64,000 nucleotides of DNA from Selenia dentaria (GCA_917880725.1 OU862886.1:255501-319500); one strand, 5' to 3'; positions 46,297-59,250 are shown, counted from the first letter of the stretch. The notes: generated by a model not told the origin, from the sequence alone. Translations and numbers: made by a program.

Positions 46297-46959
46297 GGCA
46301 TCGGGGGCACACCGCACTTCGAGCACGGAGCCTCACAAACGGGAGAAGGCATCGGGGGCACACCGCACTTCGAGCACGGAGCCTCACAAACGGGAGAAGG
46401 CATCGGGGGCACACCGCACTTCGAGCACGGAGCCTCACAAACGGGAGAAGGCATCGGGGACACACCGCACTTCGAGCACGGAGCCTCACAAACGGGAGAA
46501 GGCATCGGGGACACACCGCACTTCGAGCACGGAGCCTCACAAACGGGAGAAGGCATCGGGGACACACCGCACTTCGAGCACGGAGCCTCACAAACGGGAG
46601 AAGGCATCGGGGGCACACCGCACTTCGCGCACGGAGCCTCACAAACGGGAGAAGGCATCGGGGGCACACCGCACTTCGAGCACGGAGCCTCACAAACGGG
46701 AGAAGGCATCGGGGGCACACCGCACTTCGAGCACGGAGCCTCACAAACGGGAGAAGGCATCGGGGGCACACCGCACTTCGCGCACGGAGCCTCACAAACG
46801 GGAGAAGGCATCGGGGGCACACCGCACTTCGAGCACGGAGCCTCACAAACGGGAGAAGGCATCGGGGGCACACCGCACTTCGAGCACGGAGCCTCACAAA
46901 CGGGAGAAGGCATCGGGGGCACACCGCACTTCGAGCACGGAGCCTCACAAACGGGAGAA
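46297..46959. repeat. 51-base minisatellite, 13 complete units
   Basis: Thirteen head-to-tail units of exactly 51 bases start at 46297 (GGCATCGGGGGCACACCGCA and so on). Only two positions vary: base 11 (G, but A in units 4, 5 and 6) and base 26 (A, but C in units 7 and 10). As 51 is a multiple of 3, units read through in frame. Three frames are open: plus (unit ASGAHRTSSTEPHKREK) and two minus frames (units LPFVRLRARSAVCPRCL and PPMPSPVCEAPCSKCGV), each giving a hypothetical product of about 247-249 residues. In the LPFV frame both variable bases are third positions and silent. Units 7-9 and 10-12 repeat the same variant pattern, pointing to a 153-base higher-order duplication. No splice signal or conserved start supports any of the frames. 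Confidence 0.98.
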
Positions 46960-47290
46960 CGAAAATAATATTATGTTGGCACAACCGGTTCAATTCTGCA
47001 ATTTCTTTTATCACGTAAACTCAGTACCGTCTCCCCTATTTTAAAATATTTGTGCGGAGGTTAAATTAAGTATAATGCAGCGGGTTATGTGTATAAATGA
47101 TAATGACGTCGTAATTGCGGTGGTGTCAGTGTGCGATAGGTATCGCGGTGTCGCGAGGAGATGGTATCGCGGTGTCGCCGCGCTGCGATGCGTGCCCCGG
47201 CCGCCGCGCTGCTCGGCCGCACAGGTACCATTGCATGCACACTACTGCTGGGCTAGGGCTTACTGCCAACTCTTCCCTCTTATTTATAAA
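46960..47290. other. Non-coding stretch after the minisatellite
   Basis: It has a GC-rich core at 47140-47225 with tandem 'ggtatcgcggtgtcgc' text. No gene supported. Confidence 0.4.
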
Positions 47291-47460
47291 TCCTATTAAT
47301 ATTATAAACGCGAAAGTTTGTGAGTATGGATGTATGGATGTTTCTGTTACTCTTTGTGGAGGCAATTTTGATGAAATTTGGTATGGAGGTAGGTGCTGGC
47401 ATAACCCATAGGATACTTTTCATGATCATCATCATCATCCATCACTACGCAGCTGAAAAA
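47291..47460 (+). repeat. Dispersed repeat family C, best copy
   Basis: 'attaatattataaacgcgaa', 'agtttgtgagtatggatgta', 'gttactctttgtggaggcaa' and 'ttttgatgaaatttggtatg' are followed by 'aggatacttttcatgatc' and an internal (ATC)n tract. Lepidopteran microsatellites are often embedded in such repeats. Confidence 0.7.
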
Positions 47461-47925
47461 GTGTAATATGCTTGGGCACAGCATAGACAAAATAATAAGA
47501 TATCCGCCTACGTCAAGTCGTAATGATGACAGTTCTGTCAAAGTTTGTGTCAGTTTCTGATAGCTTAGTCAAAAGCCCAGTCAATTTGACAGCTCGATAC
47601 ACCAGAGGTGCTCGGTGACCGTCAAGGGTGATGAAATGTAACAAATACCGTCAAGGGTGATGAAATGATGACAGTTTTTTTCCATGGTGATTAATTTTTT
47701 ATTTGTATGTACCTTGTATTTTATTATTAATGTTTACTGATTGATATACAAAGTATTTAAATTAACACATATAATACTATTATAGCAATTGCGTTTGACC
47801 ATGCACATATTTTACGACATTTTGGTATCAAGGTAGATATGGCCTTGGAGAAGATAATAAGCTATATGAAATATTATGCTGCGCAGACGTAGTCGCGAGC
47901 ATACGTTGTAAATCTATTGTCCCGT

Positions 47926-48215
47926 TGGACGACCTACGCTGCGCTTGCCGGTCCGTGGTCTCCATTCCAGAACCTTCCAGCCCCATCGGCCATCTGTTCT
48001 GCGTGCTATGTAGCCTGCCCACTGCCACTTCAACTGGCTAATCTTCTGGGCTATGTCAGTGACTTTCGTTCTTCTACGGATCTCCTCATGTCTGATTCGA
48101 TCACGTAGAGAAACCCCGAGCATAGCCCTCTCCATAGCTCGTTGTGCGACTTTGAGCTTGCTTATGAGGCCCATAGTAAGAGACCACGTTTCAGTGCCAT
48201 AAGTAATCACTGGTC
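47926..48215 (-). mobile_element. RTE-clade LINE, copy 3 (both ends lost)
   Basis: The minus strand reads TYGTETWSLTMGLISKLKVA, QRAMERAMLGVSLRDRIRH, KWQWAGYIARRTDGRW and KVLEWRPRTGKRSVGR, unbroken for nearly 100 codons. The similarity then stops at about 47926 before the usual 3' end. Unlike its sisters it has no visible tail or duplication, so a later deletion or rearrangement removed its 3' end. Confidence 0.85.
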
Positions 48216-48499
48216 CACTTAACTTATTGAGACTTTATTGATTTTAGACGACTTTTGTTTAATAATCGACTGTCTTAATTGCGTCCGTGATGAAATTAAT
48301 AAATGAGTTATAATTTGAAAACTCGTTTAATTTCAAGTAGTCTGGATGATAGCTAACGCAGATAGAGTAAACACATGGAATACTTTATCACTGATTGTTT
48401 TAGGATCTGCATTTACGTTAGAATAAAGTAATGTCAAGGCAAAGGTTTTACTTTCAAACTAGCTCAGACTAAATTATATAAATGAAGGTACAAAATGTT

Positions 48500-48630
48500 T
48501 AAGATAAGATAGATAAAGATAAAGATTTATTTATTTGTCAAAACATGTGTGTAGTCATACAGGGATGTGCATGTAGGTCTTAAATCTAAATAAGTTTCAA
48601 CATGTTTTGCCCGCGTAGGCGTACAAATAT
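48500..48630 (-). mobile_element. LINE 3' end with ATCTT-type tail
   Basis: On the minus strand it ends AAATAAATCTTTATC with further TCTTATCT units, the normal tail of a Jockey/CR1-like element. The upstream part (to about 48630) is untranslated and short. Confidence 0.5.
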
Positions 48631-51600
48631 AAGTAGTGAGATGGCGGTCACTTGCAAATAATATAAATATAATAATTGAAATATTTATATAAAGTCAGAA
48701 TTGAAATTAAATTTAAATTTAATTATGCATGCTTGTCAAATAACTTTTAACTAAACGTATTCTACTTCGAATTGTTTGTCATCTAAAAATCATTTATACT
48801 ATAATAAAATTTAGTCAGTAATATGTTTTTAATTTTAACTTTAAATAGACTAAAGCTGAGGTCTCTTAGGCTATGCTAAGCTAGGATAAATAACAGGACC
48901 CATGCAGAAAATGCTCTTCCGAAATGTTGTTTTTCTGTCCGAGTTCAGCCTTAATCTTTTTGCGTCTCGTCTGTTTCTTTGGACAGTGCGGACAAACCTG
49001 GGAACAGTTGCGGGTACCTTTTACAAACAATGCCACAACTTTACAACTGAAAAAGTGAAAAAGTCTTTTATAATGTAAAAATAAAACCTTTGTTATAATA
49101 CTCTACCACAGGATAAGAAATATATAAGTGACTAATATGTGACATGAACGAGAAAACATTTGTAAAAGTTGAAACAAAACTAAAACGACTGAGCGATTGC
49201 AATTTTGTAATTCAATTTAGTACCTCTATGCGTTATACATAGAGCCCATAGCAACCTATTTTGCTTTTTTTATTATTTATTACCTATGCATTTCGGCAAT
49301 TTACGCGTAGGTAAATGAATGCTGATTAATGTACTAGGTAGGCGGTTCCAACTGTACAGCGCATCCCGCGGGCGCGGTCAAAATAATATCACCGAGCCGC
49401 GGTATGTCCACTACAACAATAAGTTTGTTTGACACACCCGATACGAATTGATGACGCGGTCGAGGATGAGACGTGCTCTTTGAGAAATGTTCTGTTCATT
49501 CTATTCAAAGTACTTACCCCTACGTGAATACCAATATCATTGTTTCGGCTCCATAATGCAATATTTGGTGCGAAGTTACCTAGGTATATCGTGTTTAACC
49601 AACCAACATTGATTTAAGCTACTTGTAACGTTATGAGCAATGAAAATTAGTTTTGTTTACCTCGTCAGATATTTAAGCAAGACGATCCCGATACGCACTG
49701 TTTTTTAAAAAGGGTATGTTTTGGAGAAACTTTTACAGAAAATGTATTTACTAAAATAGTTTGATACCCTTATTTCTATCTCAAAGGATTGATTCTGAAT
49801 GTATCACCATCAAATTTCACCTCTATCTTCACAAAAAAAAATCCTTTTATAATGGACGAATACGAATACCAAATGAATACATATAAATTGCACTTTGAGC
49901 AAACGAAATAAATAGAACCGTTTTCCATCGCTTTTGTGTTGCGCAAAAGGGTAAGGCGGAAAGTTTCGGGTATTCCATTAGAGACCCTTATTTTCTTATC
50001 ACGATGTAAAAGATAGCATCGCATTAAGCGGCGGGTATAAACGGGGATGGTTTCTATTTAAAGTGGGGTCAGGTGGCGGTCCATCGCTCAGGCCGACCGA
50101 CGCGGATGGCAGTAAATCGACCCGCGTGAATTACCGCACCCGCGCCCGCCTCTGCGCCCGCTCCCGCTTGCGCACCCGCGCCCGCTCGCAGCGCCGTAAT
50201 CTACCCGCACTCCCTCGGGAGCCGGGACCTCGCGCCGACCTACTCTATACTCCATAAATCGTCCCCATTTGGCTAACCCGCGAATCAAAGAAAGGTAATT
50301 CACAATGTTTAAATCCAATTTGAAGCGGCCCCTCGCCCTCTCGTGACGTGAATGTAAATTCACTGACAAACCGTTTATTGTTATCGTCGGTTTAAAATTA
50401 TTATTATTCTGAAGGCTTCGAGGGGAGAGACGGCCCGGCCGGGGCGGACGCGGTCGTGTGCGAACTGCGAGTGCGGGACACATGTTCGCATGTCCCCCAC
50501 GCGACGTCTTGCACTTGACGTCTCACTCCGCCCGTAACGTATTCAAACAAGTGTTTATGCGAACATACTCCGATATAAACTCAAGATATTACTAATAAAC
50601 ATGCACTGGCGTCCCTCACAACGTTTGGCAATGCGCGACAAGTTTATGTAGATCCAATCAACTGTTTATTTACATTTTTAAGGATTGGGTGGTACTTGTT
50701 CAGCCGGGCTATTTGGCTGGCAACGGCCTGTAAGTTAAAGGTGGTCGATTTGTTACTACTGTAAGGTTTTTATTCGTTACATATCAGCCACATATGCTAA
50801 CTAGCATACTTGTAGTTATCACGCAGGCGATATATTAGTAACGTGCCTACCGTTCGTTTGCCTCACTGTCCTGAGTGACCAAAAAAGTTCAACAGAAATT
50901 TCATCAACAATAATGAAGAAAAGTATTTGCAAATCTAGACGTTATCAATCATAAGATAAGGAGCGCGTATCGCTGGGATTACATGCTTCTGTAATTAAAT
51001 TCTGTCTCATATTTTTATGAATGATTACCTACTTGTGTAGTTTGAAATGGTATTGTTGCGATGCGGTCTACTGCCGTGTTCAAAATCTTCAGGTTTTGAA
51101 GGATCGCACGTATTGGTGCATTTACAAACTTTGAATTAGAGATCACAAATCAACCAGTAATGTCCTTGATCTCATCACAGATAACAAAAACAACTATCCC
51201 ATGTAACGGAGAGCAAAGTTGACATTCTAGCCCTATCCACTATTACGACATGCGACTGCGTGAGAGAATAATATGTATTGGGCTATTTATTAATATATTA
51301 AGACCGATAATTTATATTCATGAATAATAGTAGGTTGAGGCAGTAAACGTCCCTAGTGGAGTTTGTCTAATCGTTCGTCACTGTGTATACAAGCTCAACA
51401 AAGTCCGCGGCATTTTCAACTCAGATCGTCTGTGCCTGCGTGGAGAATGGGCATTATCTTCTCTCGAAGACCGGTGCCAGGCGTTGGGTACGAATCTCTG
51501 CTTGTACTTATATGCCTTGAGTATTGCAGCTTAAATAATTATGGAAAACTGCGGAACAATAATATCCTATCACGAGCCGGTGGTACTTCCGTGCGATTTC

Positions 51601-51984
51601 ATTCACACGCGATTAACTTTCCTGAGCACTTGATGAGTGTGCGATGATAAATATGTATTAAGATTTGTTTATCGATAAATGCAAACGTGAATCAAAAGGC
51701 GTGAGTGAGTGCAGATTTCAGTGTGTACGAACGATTGGCGCGCCGCAGTGTGTCGCCAAGATAACGTATCGGCCGGGACTACGTCATGCCAAATTATAAT
51801 ATGCTAATATCTTAAGAGTCGATAATGTGATCGATTAAACAATCTTGCGACCGATTGATAATACATTTGCTTGTACATACAAGTCCGGTTATGAAAGGGT
51901 TTGCGATGATTTCACTTAGCTACATCCTACAAGACGGTTAAGTCGAAATTACATTCAAATCTTTTGTTAAGTTCTTTAAATATA
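48631..51984. other. Non-coding stretch
   Basis: 50070-50240 and 50420-50520 are strongly CpG-rich ('ccgcgcccgcctctgcgcccg', read in parts) and hold long chance frames on both strands (the longest is 131 codons, minus). They may mark regulatory DNA. Nothing else is assignable. Confidence 0.35.
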
Positions 51985-52115
51985 TTTTTTCTTTTATATT
52001 TAATAAATTTAAATGAAATCAATGACTCTTTTAAATAGAACTAAGAATCTAACACCACGATCCAAAACAAGTAAAGCCACTACCGAGAAGAAGCGGCAAG
52101 ATACACAGAGGTTGT
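51985..52115 (-). mobile_element. Fragment of a LINE 3' untranslated end (degenerate)
   Basis: On the minus strand, 'cttgccgcttcttctcggta' matches the 3' untranslated text of the LINE at 61815-62375 ('cttgccgcttcttctcggtg'). Confidence 0.4.
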
Positions 52116-52504
52116 TCATTTCAAACTGTTTTATACTCGTACAGTTATATTGTTATACAACAATATTTAATTAAATAGGTGACTGATGTCTAATTGACTT
52201 AAGTGCAATATTTATGCATTTTTGTCTATATATTATTATTATTATCACACTGTTTTAGACTTTCGCGGTTGTTAACTAAATTATAATTAGTACTCGCGAC
52301 ATTTGTTATTTATTTATTTATCAGCACGATGTACAAGATATTGGAGTTCCCGTTATGTTGGCACAGTTCACGCGCCATGTTCACGGATCCCTGCGAAGTT
52401 TTCGTTCCTTTAAAGATAAAAACTCCTTAGCATCCTGTACCTGTTACCTGTAGCAGCGGATTCTTATATAGGATTATAATTTAAACCATTAACCCTAAAT
52501 TTAA

Positions 52505-53246
52505 TACATTGATTAAATATTATCAGGGTAAACGAATTGCAGAAAATATATTTTTTAAGAATTCATATAGACTCTGATTTATTGTGGAATTCCCAACTAG
52601 AACATGTATGCAAAAAGTTAAATCAATTCTATGCGCTATATACGAGTATGTTGCCAATGAAAATACACTTCTCAGCGCATATCACGCACACGTTGGATAT
52701 AAGCTTCGGTACGGAATTCTATTCTGGGCAAACAGTAAGAAATAGCACTCTGCATTTACAGCTTAGAAAAGATGTGTACGAGCTATGTGTGGTTAACTAG
52801 AGTACGGTACAGTAAAGTACGGCACCTTAACTACGAGTAGTAAGAGACACAAACATAGTGCGTGTGCCAAAACGTAACCTGATACTATACCAATATAACC
52901 TGTGTAACGAGAGTCGACGTCCATAACAAGTTACCTCTGTCTTTGAAAGACGTACAAAGTTATAAGCTAAAGAAGTTATTAATTGATGAGGCATATTATT
53001 AAATTTATGAATTTGTAAAAAAATAAGATAGACATTAATTATTGAACATGTAAGTGGACATATTGATTTTTGATTATTTTACGGATTATTGCAGTGTATA
53101 ATGGACATAGAATGTAATTGTAATAATTTTAACTAATTTTACTTGGCAATCGGTTAAAACATGGCGGACCTACTTTGTAAGATTTATTCAACACTTAATT
53201 ATTTACCCATGTTTTGCGTAATAAATGATTTGATTTGATTTGAACC
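52505..53246 (+). mobile_element. Jockey/CR1-like LINE 3' part (dead)
   Basis: From about 52526 the frame reads FLRIHIDSDLLWNSQLEHVC, then KKLNQFYALYTSMLPMK, the region after the catalytic core of a non-LTR reverse transcriptase ('FLGIHIDS.L.W..H' in relatives). After frame breaks come PKRNLILYQ and NKLPLSLKDVQSYKLKKLLI with DEAYY, the usual C-terminal pattern. It ends AATAAATGATTTGATTTGA with a TTTGA-type tail at 53220-53244. Several indels and stops make it non-functional. The 5' two-thirds are missing. Confidence 0.8.
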
Positions 53247-54452
53247 TATACATTATTATGTCTTCATGCATTATATAATCCTATTTATTTTCTTGTTAAG
53301 CTAGCTAGCTAATACTTTCTTCTCCCACATATGCTATCGGTATTCCTAGTTTTAAAATTGTGGCAACACATTCTACATAAAGATTAGTAGTACGAGGTAA
53401 TAGACGATGCTATAACATCATTTATATAATATCAACATCAGTGTATCAGCCTTGCAACATGTTTTTGTGGAATTTATTATATTTTCGGAAGCTAACATTT
53501 CTCATTTTGTGTATGTTGTGTAGCACCAGTTTCCTGCAGACCTCATATTACACCATTGTTATTCCGCGCGCAAAATGTAAATCTGACATCATTAGTTTTC
53601 TTTAGAACAAACAGCGTTAAATCCAGTCCCAAATCTCTACATACTAAATTACATCTAACTCTATGCAGCATTTGCAGCGCTGAACGCTATGTCATACATC
53701 AGTATTTATATCATTAGTAAGATGTAGGGTCCATTATGACATCTAAAAACTTTCAATTTATATAAGCTAGCCGGTGTACGTTTGGCATTTCAGATATTTG
53801 TTGTTGAAGTATTACGTGTGACGTTATTTTATTTCTTATAACTTAAAGTAATTATTTCGAAGACGGACTCAACAGATTTTCACTGGACAGCAAATACTTG
53901 TGAGATTTCAATTAATAGTGAATTAACTTTTGGTTAGAATTATATATTTTGTCCATTTACTAAATTGTAACCTTATCCCTGTTTTGTACTTACCTTTTGC
54001 ATAAACATAATTAAAATCCGTTTGAACTAAATATAAACCTACATTTTAAGTTAAAAATATATATTATATTCACAAAAACGTAGATTGTTATACACTTTTC
54101 CATATAGATATCGTCAACTTCGAATTTGATTGCAATCCTTTTGCGATCAGCTAAACACCGGTAATGCGGTTATTCAGTGCGTCACTTCGAGTTGATATTG
54201 TCTGAGCACATACAATAATCCAAAAAGGCTTACATAACAGAACATTGTTTAGACTTGTATAAGATTAGGTGGTTAGTGAACAGTAACAAACTCGTAGTAG
54301 GTAAATAGAATGACACGCACCTCATCACCATCTTGTGCTGACCAACATTTGGAATACCCGGCGAGCGTAAAGTAGGGAGGCGTAACTTATAATATAATAA
54401 AGAGTTAAATATAGGTACTTGTTAACTAACTATCAGAAATATACGTAATGGT
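53247..54452. other. AT-rich non-coding stretch
   Basis: No gene seen. Confidence 0.4.
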
Positions 54453-54488
54453 GTTAAGTAAGTTAAGTAGTTAAGTTAAGTTAAGTAG
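54453..54488. repeat. (TTAAG)n-type microsatellite
   Basis: Six imperfect units, with 'gtagttaag' interruptions. Confidence 0.75.
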
Positions 54489-57400
54489 CAAATAGATAAA
54501 TATAAAACGAATAATACATATACACATATTCTCCAAACAAATAGCTCTTGGGAGGAATGTTTCAGTGCAGTACTGAGTTAGTATAATAATTTGTAATTTC
54601 AATAAATATAGTTGTTTGAATCCATGTGCATGCCACAGCCACTACAAATAGTTCTCAGAAACATTAGTTTAACTACGTCTACGACTTTTGGCAGTTGTCT
54701 TTTTGTACGTAACCAGAACAAAACAAAACAATACTCAGTCATAACAAGCATATCATTATGAAATATTATTGTAAGGAAAATTTACCAGAGACATTAGTAA
54801 AATACTGCATCGGATCGGACGTGTTTACTCGTTGGACAGCTACTTGAGTCATGAAATATTATTTATCAATACTTAAGTAAATTATATCGGCGTAATGTGG
54901 ATGAATGAAGTCTTCAGATTAATTTCCCAAATCGTGAAGGTAAGCAATTATAGCCTTAGTACTTGATAATTAATAGGGGTGTCGTCTTGGAAGGCTCTCC
55001 AACTGCGACAAGAGATATGTTTTGAAGACAGAAATTTGCGAATTGTGGCACACAGTCGCGACACCGACAGTATCTCATCTCACTTGTATTGTTACGTAGT
55101 AAAGTATAAGGCGCGCGGGTGGTTTGGAGGTCATTGACCGGGGCTAATTGCGTGGCACCCCCCGCGCCGCACGGCTCACCCCCGCCCTCGCCGGGCCTGG
55201 GTCACGCAGACCTTCGCACATGACGTCGAGTAACGAGCACAAACATTTGCCCTATATACGGAAATCGATCACGGGAACAAGTTCACGGCGCACACAATGC
55301 GAGCGTTGCTCCGACAACACAAACAACGTGACAGATAACAACATTACACAGACTGAGAACGACACTGCGTTCTCCGCCGCCGTCGGCGCGATGGCTGCCG
55401 CAAGTATGCAGGCGGGCTTAAATTGAATCGCTGAAAACCAGACAAAAAGTTGAAACGAACTCAACCGACAAACTTAAGCTTTTTAATCCTGTGTAAATCC
55501 GTCATGGAACATAATCCGAACAAAACAAAACAAGAGAGAACAACGCTTAATGAGCGCAGCAACCACGTCAGCATAATCTAGCCATGATCCGAGTAAAGTG
55601 CCGCTGACCGTTACTGCATGTGAGCGTGACTCGGAGGCGCTATTGGAAATTACTTCAATATTTGATGAAACGTAATGATTCCTCTCAATAATGACCCTCT
55701 CCGCATAATGTGTGCAGTTTTATGTCGAACCGAAATGCATTTAGCTTGTTAGTAGTCGGTCATCAAAATGCACGTTTACATTAAAGCATTGCGCCACTCG
55801 CTGATGCCGCTACATTAATTTCTGTAACTCGACGAATAACTAATTATTATAACTTTGAACAAACAAGTGTTTCCTTCCGTCCCTCTTGGTTTGTCCGAGT
55901 GTTTGATTGCATTACCCGACGGAGCTGGAGAGGACTGAACTAAATCATTATTTCTTTACCTCTGCTCCGCATCAAATTTCGAGTTTTCGCGCTAGTATCA
56001 TTCGACCGTGGGCGCATTATTAATTGATAAGAATCGTTAGAAAATATTTGTATTGATAGTACTACGGACCATAGGACCTAGGTACCTTAACGTAATAAAC
56101 TACGCCAGGTAAGTTAGACATTTGTAACTGATGATGTCGTGCTACTTGTAAACATTTTTTGCTGTAATATACTCGTATAATTATGTCTGTGTATGTGTCA
56201 GATCAATATCAACAGTTTTGTACGGATTATTAGGTAAAGATCTACGCGTAAACACTGAATATAGATTTAAATTCGTACCTATTACTTACACACACATACA
56301 CAATATATTATTAGAATAAGTATTTGCGATAGTATTAGTTTCCTATTTATAACTGTCCCTCCTGATACCCAAAATCATAAATGCAAAAGTGTCTTGTCTC
56401 TTTACACATAAATTACGGAACTAAATTTAGAAAAATATAGTTAATAGCCTAAAACTCAAATGAGAGCATAGATTACCTCTTACGCCAATTTAGCACGCAG
56501 TTTTCGAGGGATCACAATAAAATTATGCTTATTTTATAAGTTGAGCAAACGTGTCATTAATTCATCCAAACAAATATTTCCCTACCTAGATGTGAAAGAC
56601 TCAGTGGGAGGATACAAATAATATATTCTTTCATAGGAACGTGTTAAATCATGTAATACAATGTGTACACATGTAAAATATGTACAAAACTTAAAATACT
56701 CGTAGTAATGTAAATTAAGATAAGATACAGATTTTTTAATGACGGAATACAACAAGTATGTGAGATCTTAGCGGTAGAAATTATTCACGCGGAAAGAAAT
56801 AATCATTAGCATCATTTTTGTTTATGGTGTTTGAAATGCAGGTGCACAATTTCAAGCACAGGTGTTGGTACTTAGTAATGGTTATGGTTATGGTAGCGGT
56901 GCCGTTCGCAAAGTTCACGTCGATCCCAGGGTGTGGGTGCCGTTGTGCCGTCGGGCTGCGCGTGCGCCTACCGACCGGACGGCGGCGACACACAACTGTA
57001 TCATTACATTCATTAGGCTACCAAACTAGGCGTGACTCCATCACCCGATAATTCACTTACACCTCGATGACATTATTATACCCGAATAACGTTTCGTCGA
57101 ACATCAAATCCGAAATATTATTGCGGCGGCGATTCGACGTCTATTCTATTGTAATTTCTATATAATTCGTTGGGAACGTGATGAAAATGACATTAGTTTA
57201 CTATTGTTTAGAGGAGATGAAGACTTTGCGATGATTGCCGTCACTTAATCGCCTTCGCGCCTGACGATTGACGATTCGTCATTAGGTTACGTTCCTCTCG
57301 TTATTTGTTCTCACAATTACACTTTCTTTTGTATTGGAATGAAATCCGTTTATAAATCCATCTGCCGATACAACTTAAAGAAATGGACGTAATTTAACCC

Positions 57401-58619
57401 GAAAAATATTTTATGAATCGAATGCTGTAATAGGATAAACGAGAGGTTCTTCGAGTGCAAATAGAAAGCACTCAAGCTCTCAATAAAGGTGAAGTGCGTC
57501 CGAGGCGTGTCAAAGGAATCATTTTGCAGATGGGTTGGCGAGCTTCGAAACTTTGAACATGGGGCCGGTGGCCACGAGAGGTGACAAAAGACGCGCACGA
57601 TAGAGTTAATATTATTTGTGGAGGGTGTCCCAAGAGCCTTCGTGTGCCTAAGGGAACAGCAACCCTTGCGGCATCGACAGCCGCGTTAAATCACAATACT
57701 GGCCGCACCTGACCCCACATTACTCCCCATAAAGCTTTATCTTTTGATTACTTGTTGTCATTTATTTTTCCACTAGATACTACCTTTTTCTTGGACTTTT
57801 GTTATCTCGTGGCAATTTAATATTCCTTCTATAGCAATCAAATTGTATTAGATAGGTCAGGTTACCTTTCCTAGCCTATTAATATGTTTCAGATAAAACT
57901 ATTTAAACTAATTCACTGTAATTTAATAAAATTTAACTAGTTTAAATAAGATGCATTCTTCTTGTACACTTACTTAATAACAATTACTAAAGGTCGGCTA
58001 AACTTAACGTACAGTAAATAAAATATTTTGCATTCGTCATTCCGAAAAGAAGACAGGTGTACCCTGGGGTTTTTGTTTGAAACGTTTTATGAAGTCTCTT
58101 TATTTTCTGTTATATTAAGAGTTCTTATATGTAATTGTACTATGGTAGATGCCGTAGTACTTGATATCAAATTCATAATTATAGTATAGTCAACAAATTT
58201 TAAATCAAAATATTGCTTGACAGAACCTTCGTTTATTGTACATCCCAATTATTGTTGTTGATTTACACACAAAAACGGACATAATGGCAAAATACGTAAA
58301 TTTAAAGAAATTGTACTAATGTTTATGAAACAAGAGTCATAATTGTATACCTTTAGAAGCAATAAATATTGTGTTAAACAAACTGCCAGATATTCGATAC
58401 CAGTTTGAATTTGTATAAATTGGAAGGGGACAGAGTGGATGACAATAATGGAGTCTGGAATCTGACCCCAGAGACAACACTCGGACGAGGGTCGCGACAT
58501 AAAGAATGGGATCAAAGTGACAACTGAGAGGAAGTTGTGAATGGATGGTGTAGCCGACAACAGGTCAGAGGGATAGTGTGTTTATTGTAAACGCGAGTCC
58601 CGAGCTCAGCACCCTGTGT
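54489..58619. other. Non-coding stretch
   Basis: 55130-55440 is GC-richer. A plus frame from 55222 reads MTSSNEHKHLPYIRKS and ends FSAAVGAMAAASMQAGLN before a stop. It looks slightly gene-like but has no splice partner I can point to. A perfect donor (CCAG, then GTAAGTTAG) at 56109 has no coding frame before it. 56870-56990 is GC-rich. Confidence 0.35.
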
Positions 58620-59250
58620 ATGACAAACCCTTTACGGATGCCGCCGGACGCATCCCTTCGCTGTGCGCGAAGCTCCGCCGGGTGAGCTGACGCGGCTACA
58701 GACCGTGGCACCAACACATAAGATCACTCGGACACTGCTAGTATCGCGGGCACTGGCACTGACTGGTGCGGCTACTGACCGTGGCGCTCCTGGTCGCGCG
58801 CTCGCGGCTGCAGGCGCGGCGGCGGAGGCCAGGCAGGCAGGTCGCGCAGGCGCATGGAGCAGTCGAGCGGCTGATCGCGCAGAGCCAGCGCGGGCATGGC
58901 GCGGCCGCGGCCGCCGATCGTATGTCGCGCCGTCTCTCCGGTGCGCGACGTCCGCCCACCGAGCGCGTCCGTGAGACACTGCCGTGCGATCGCCGCTTTT
59001 TTCCCGACATTTTTTTAAGCGCGGGCGGGGGCGGGGCGATCGTCGCGACCAATGGGCGCGCGCCGCCGCACCCACCCCGCGCGTCCGCCGCCCGCGCCCG
59101 CTTCTCTTATTTACGTGCCGTATATTAAAAGGGTTTTCCGCGTGCCGTTATGGATTTTCCTACGCGAGTCGTTTTACATACGGGGCGGACTCTGCCCGGC
59201 TTCAGGCGGCGGGCGCCCGCACCTCGCCCGCACCGCGCCAGCCTCATCCG
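58620..59250 (+). promoter_or_regulatory. CpG-rich block, probable promoter (plus direction)
   Basis: This is the longest CpG-dense block of the window. On the plus strand it has overlapping GC boxes at 59021-59037, a CCAAT box at 59049-59053 and a TATA-like TATATTAAAAG at 59121-59131, in that order. Transcription to the right from about 59150 would fit. The long open frames on both strands are what GC-rich DNA gives by chance and show no domain. A plus donor (GCCGG, then GTGAGC) at 58680 follows an ATG at 58637, a less likely alternative first exon. Confidence 0.4.

Noticed and set aside
46295..47044. 249-codon plus-strand frame as a real repeat protein
   Set aside because: It is open only because the 51-base unit is a multiple of three. 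It has no exon context, and variants change residues in this frame.
50088..50483. 131-codon minus-strand open frame
   Set aside because: CpG-rich DNA with Arg/Gly/Pro-rich chance frames on both strands.
55148..55426. 92-codon plus-strand open frame ending FSAAVGAMAAASMQAGLN
   Set aside because: The Ala-rich end looks gene-like, but the region is GC-rich, both strands are open, and I could not find splice partners or a known family.
56098..56115. Perfect donor CCAG/GTAAGT
   Set aside because: The sequence before it is AT-rich without an open frame or acceptor. A site this good is expected several times by chance.
58632..59128. Open frames of 100-147 codons on both strands
   Set aside because: Overlapping frames in several registers with low-complexity Arg/Ala content are typical of a CpG block, so I treat it as regulatory.
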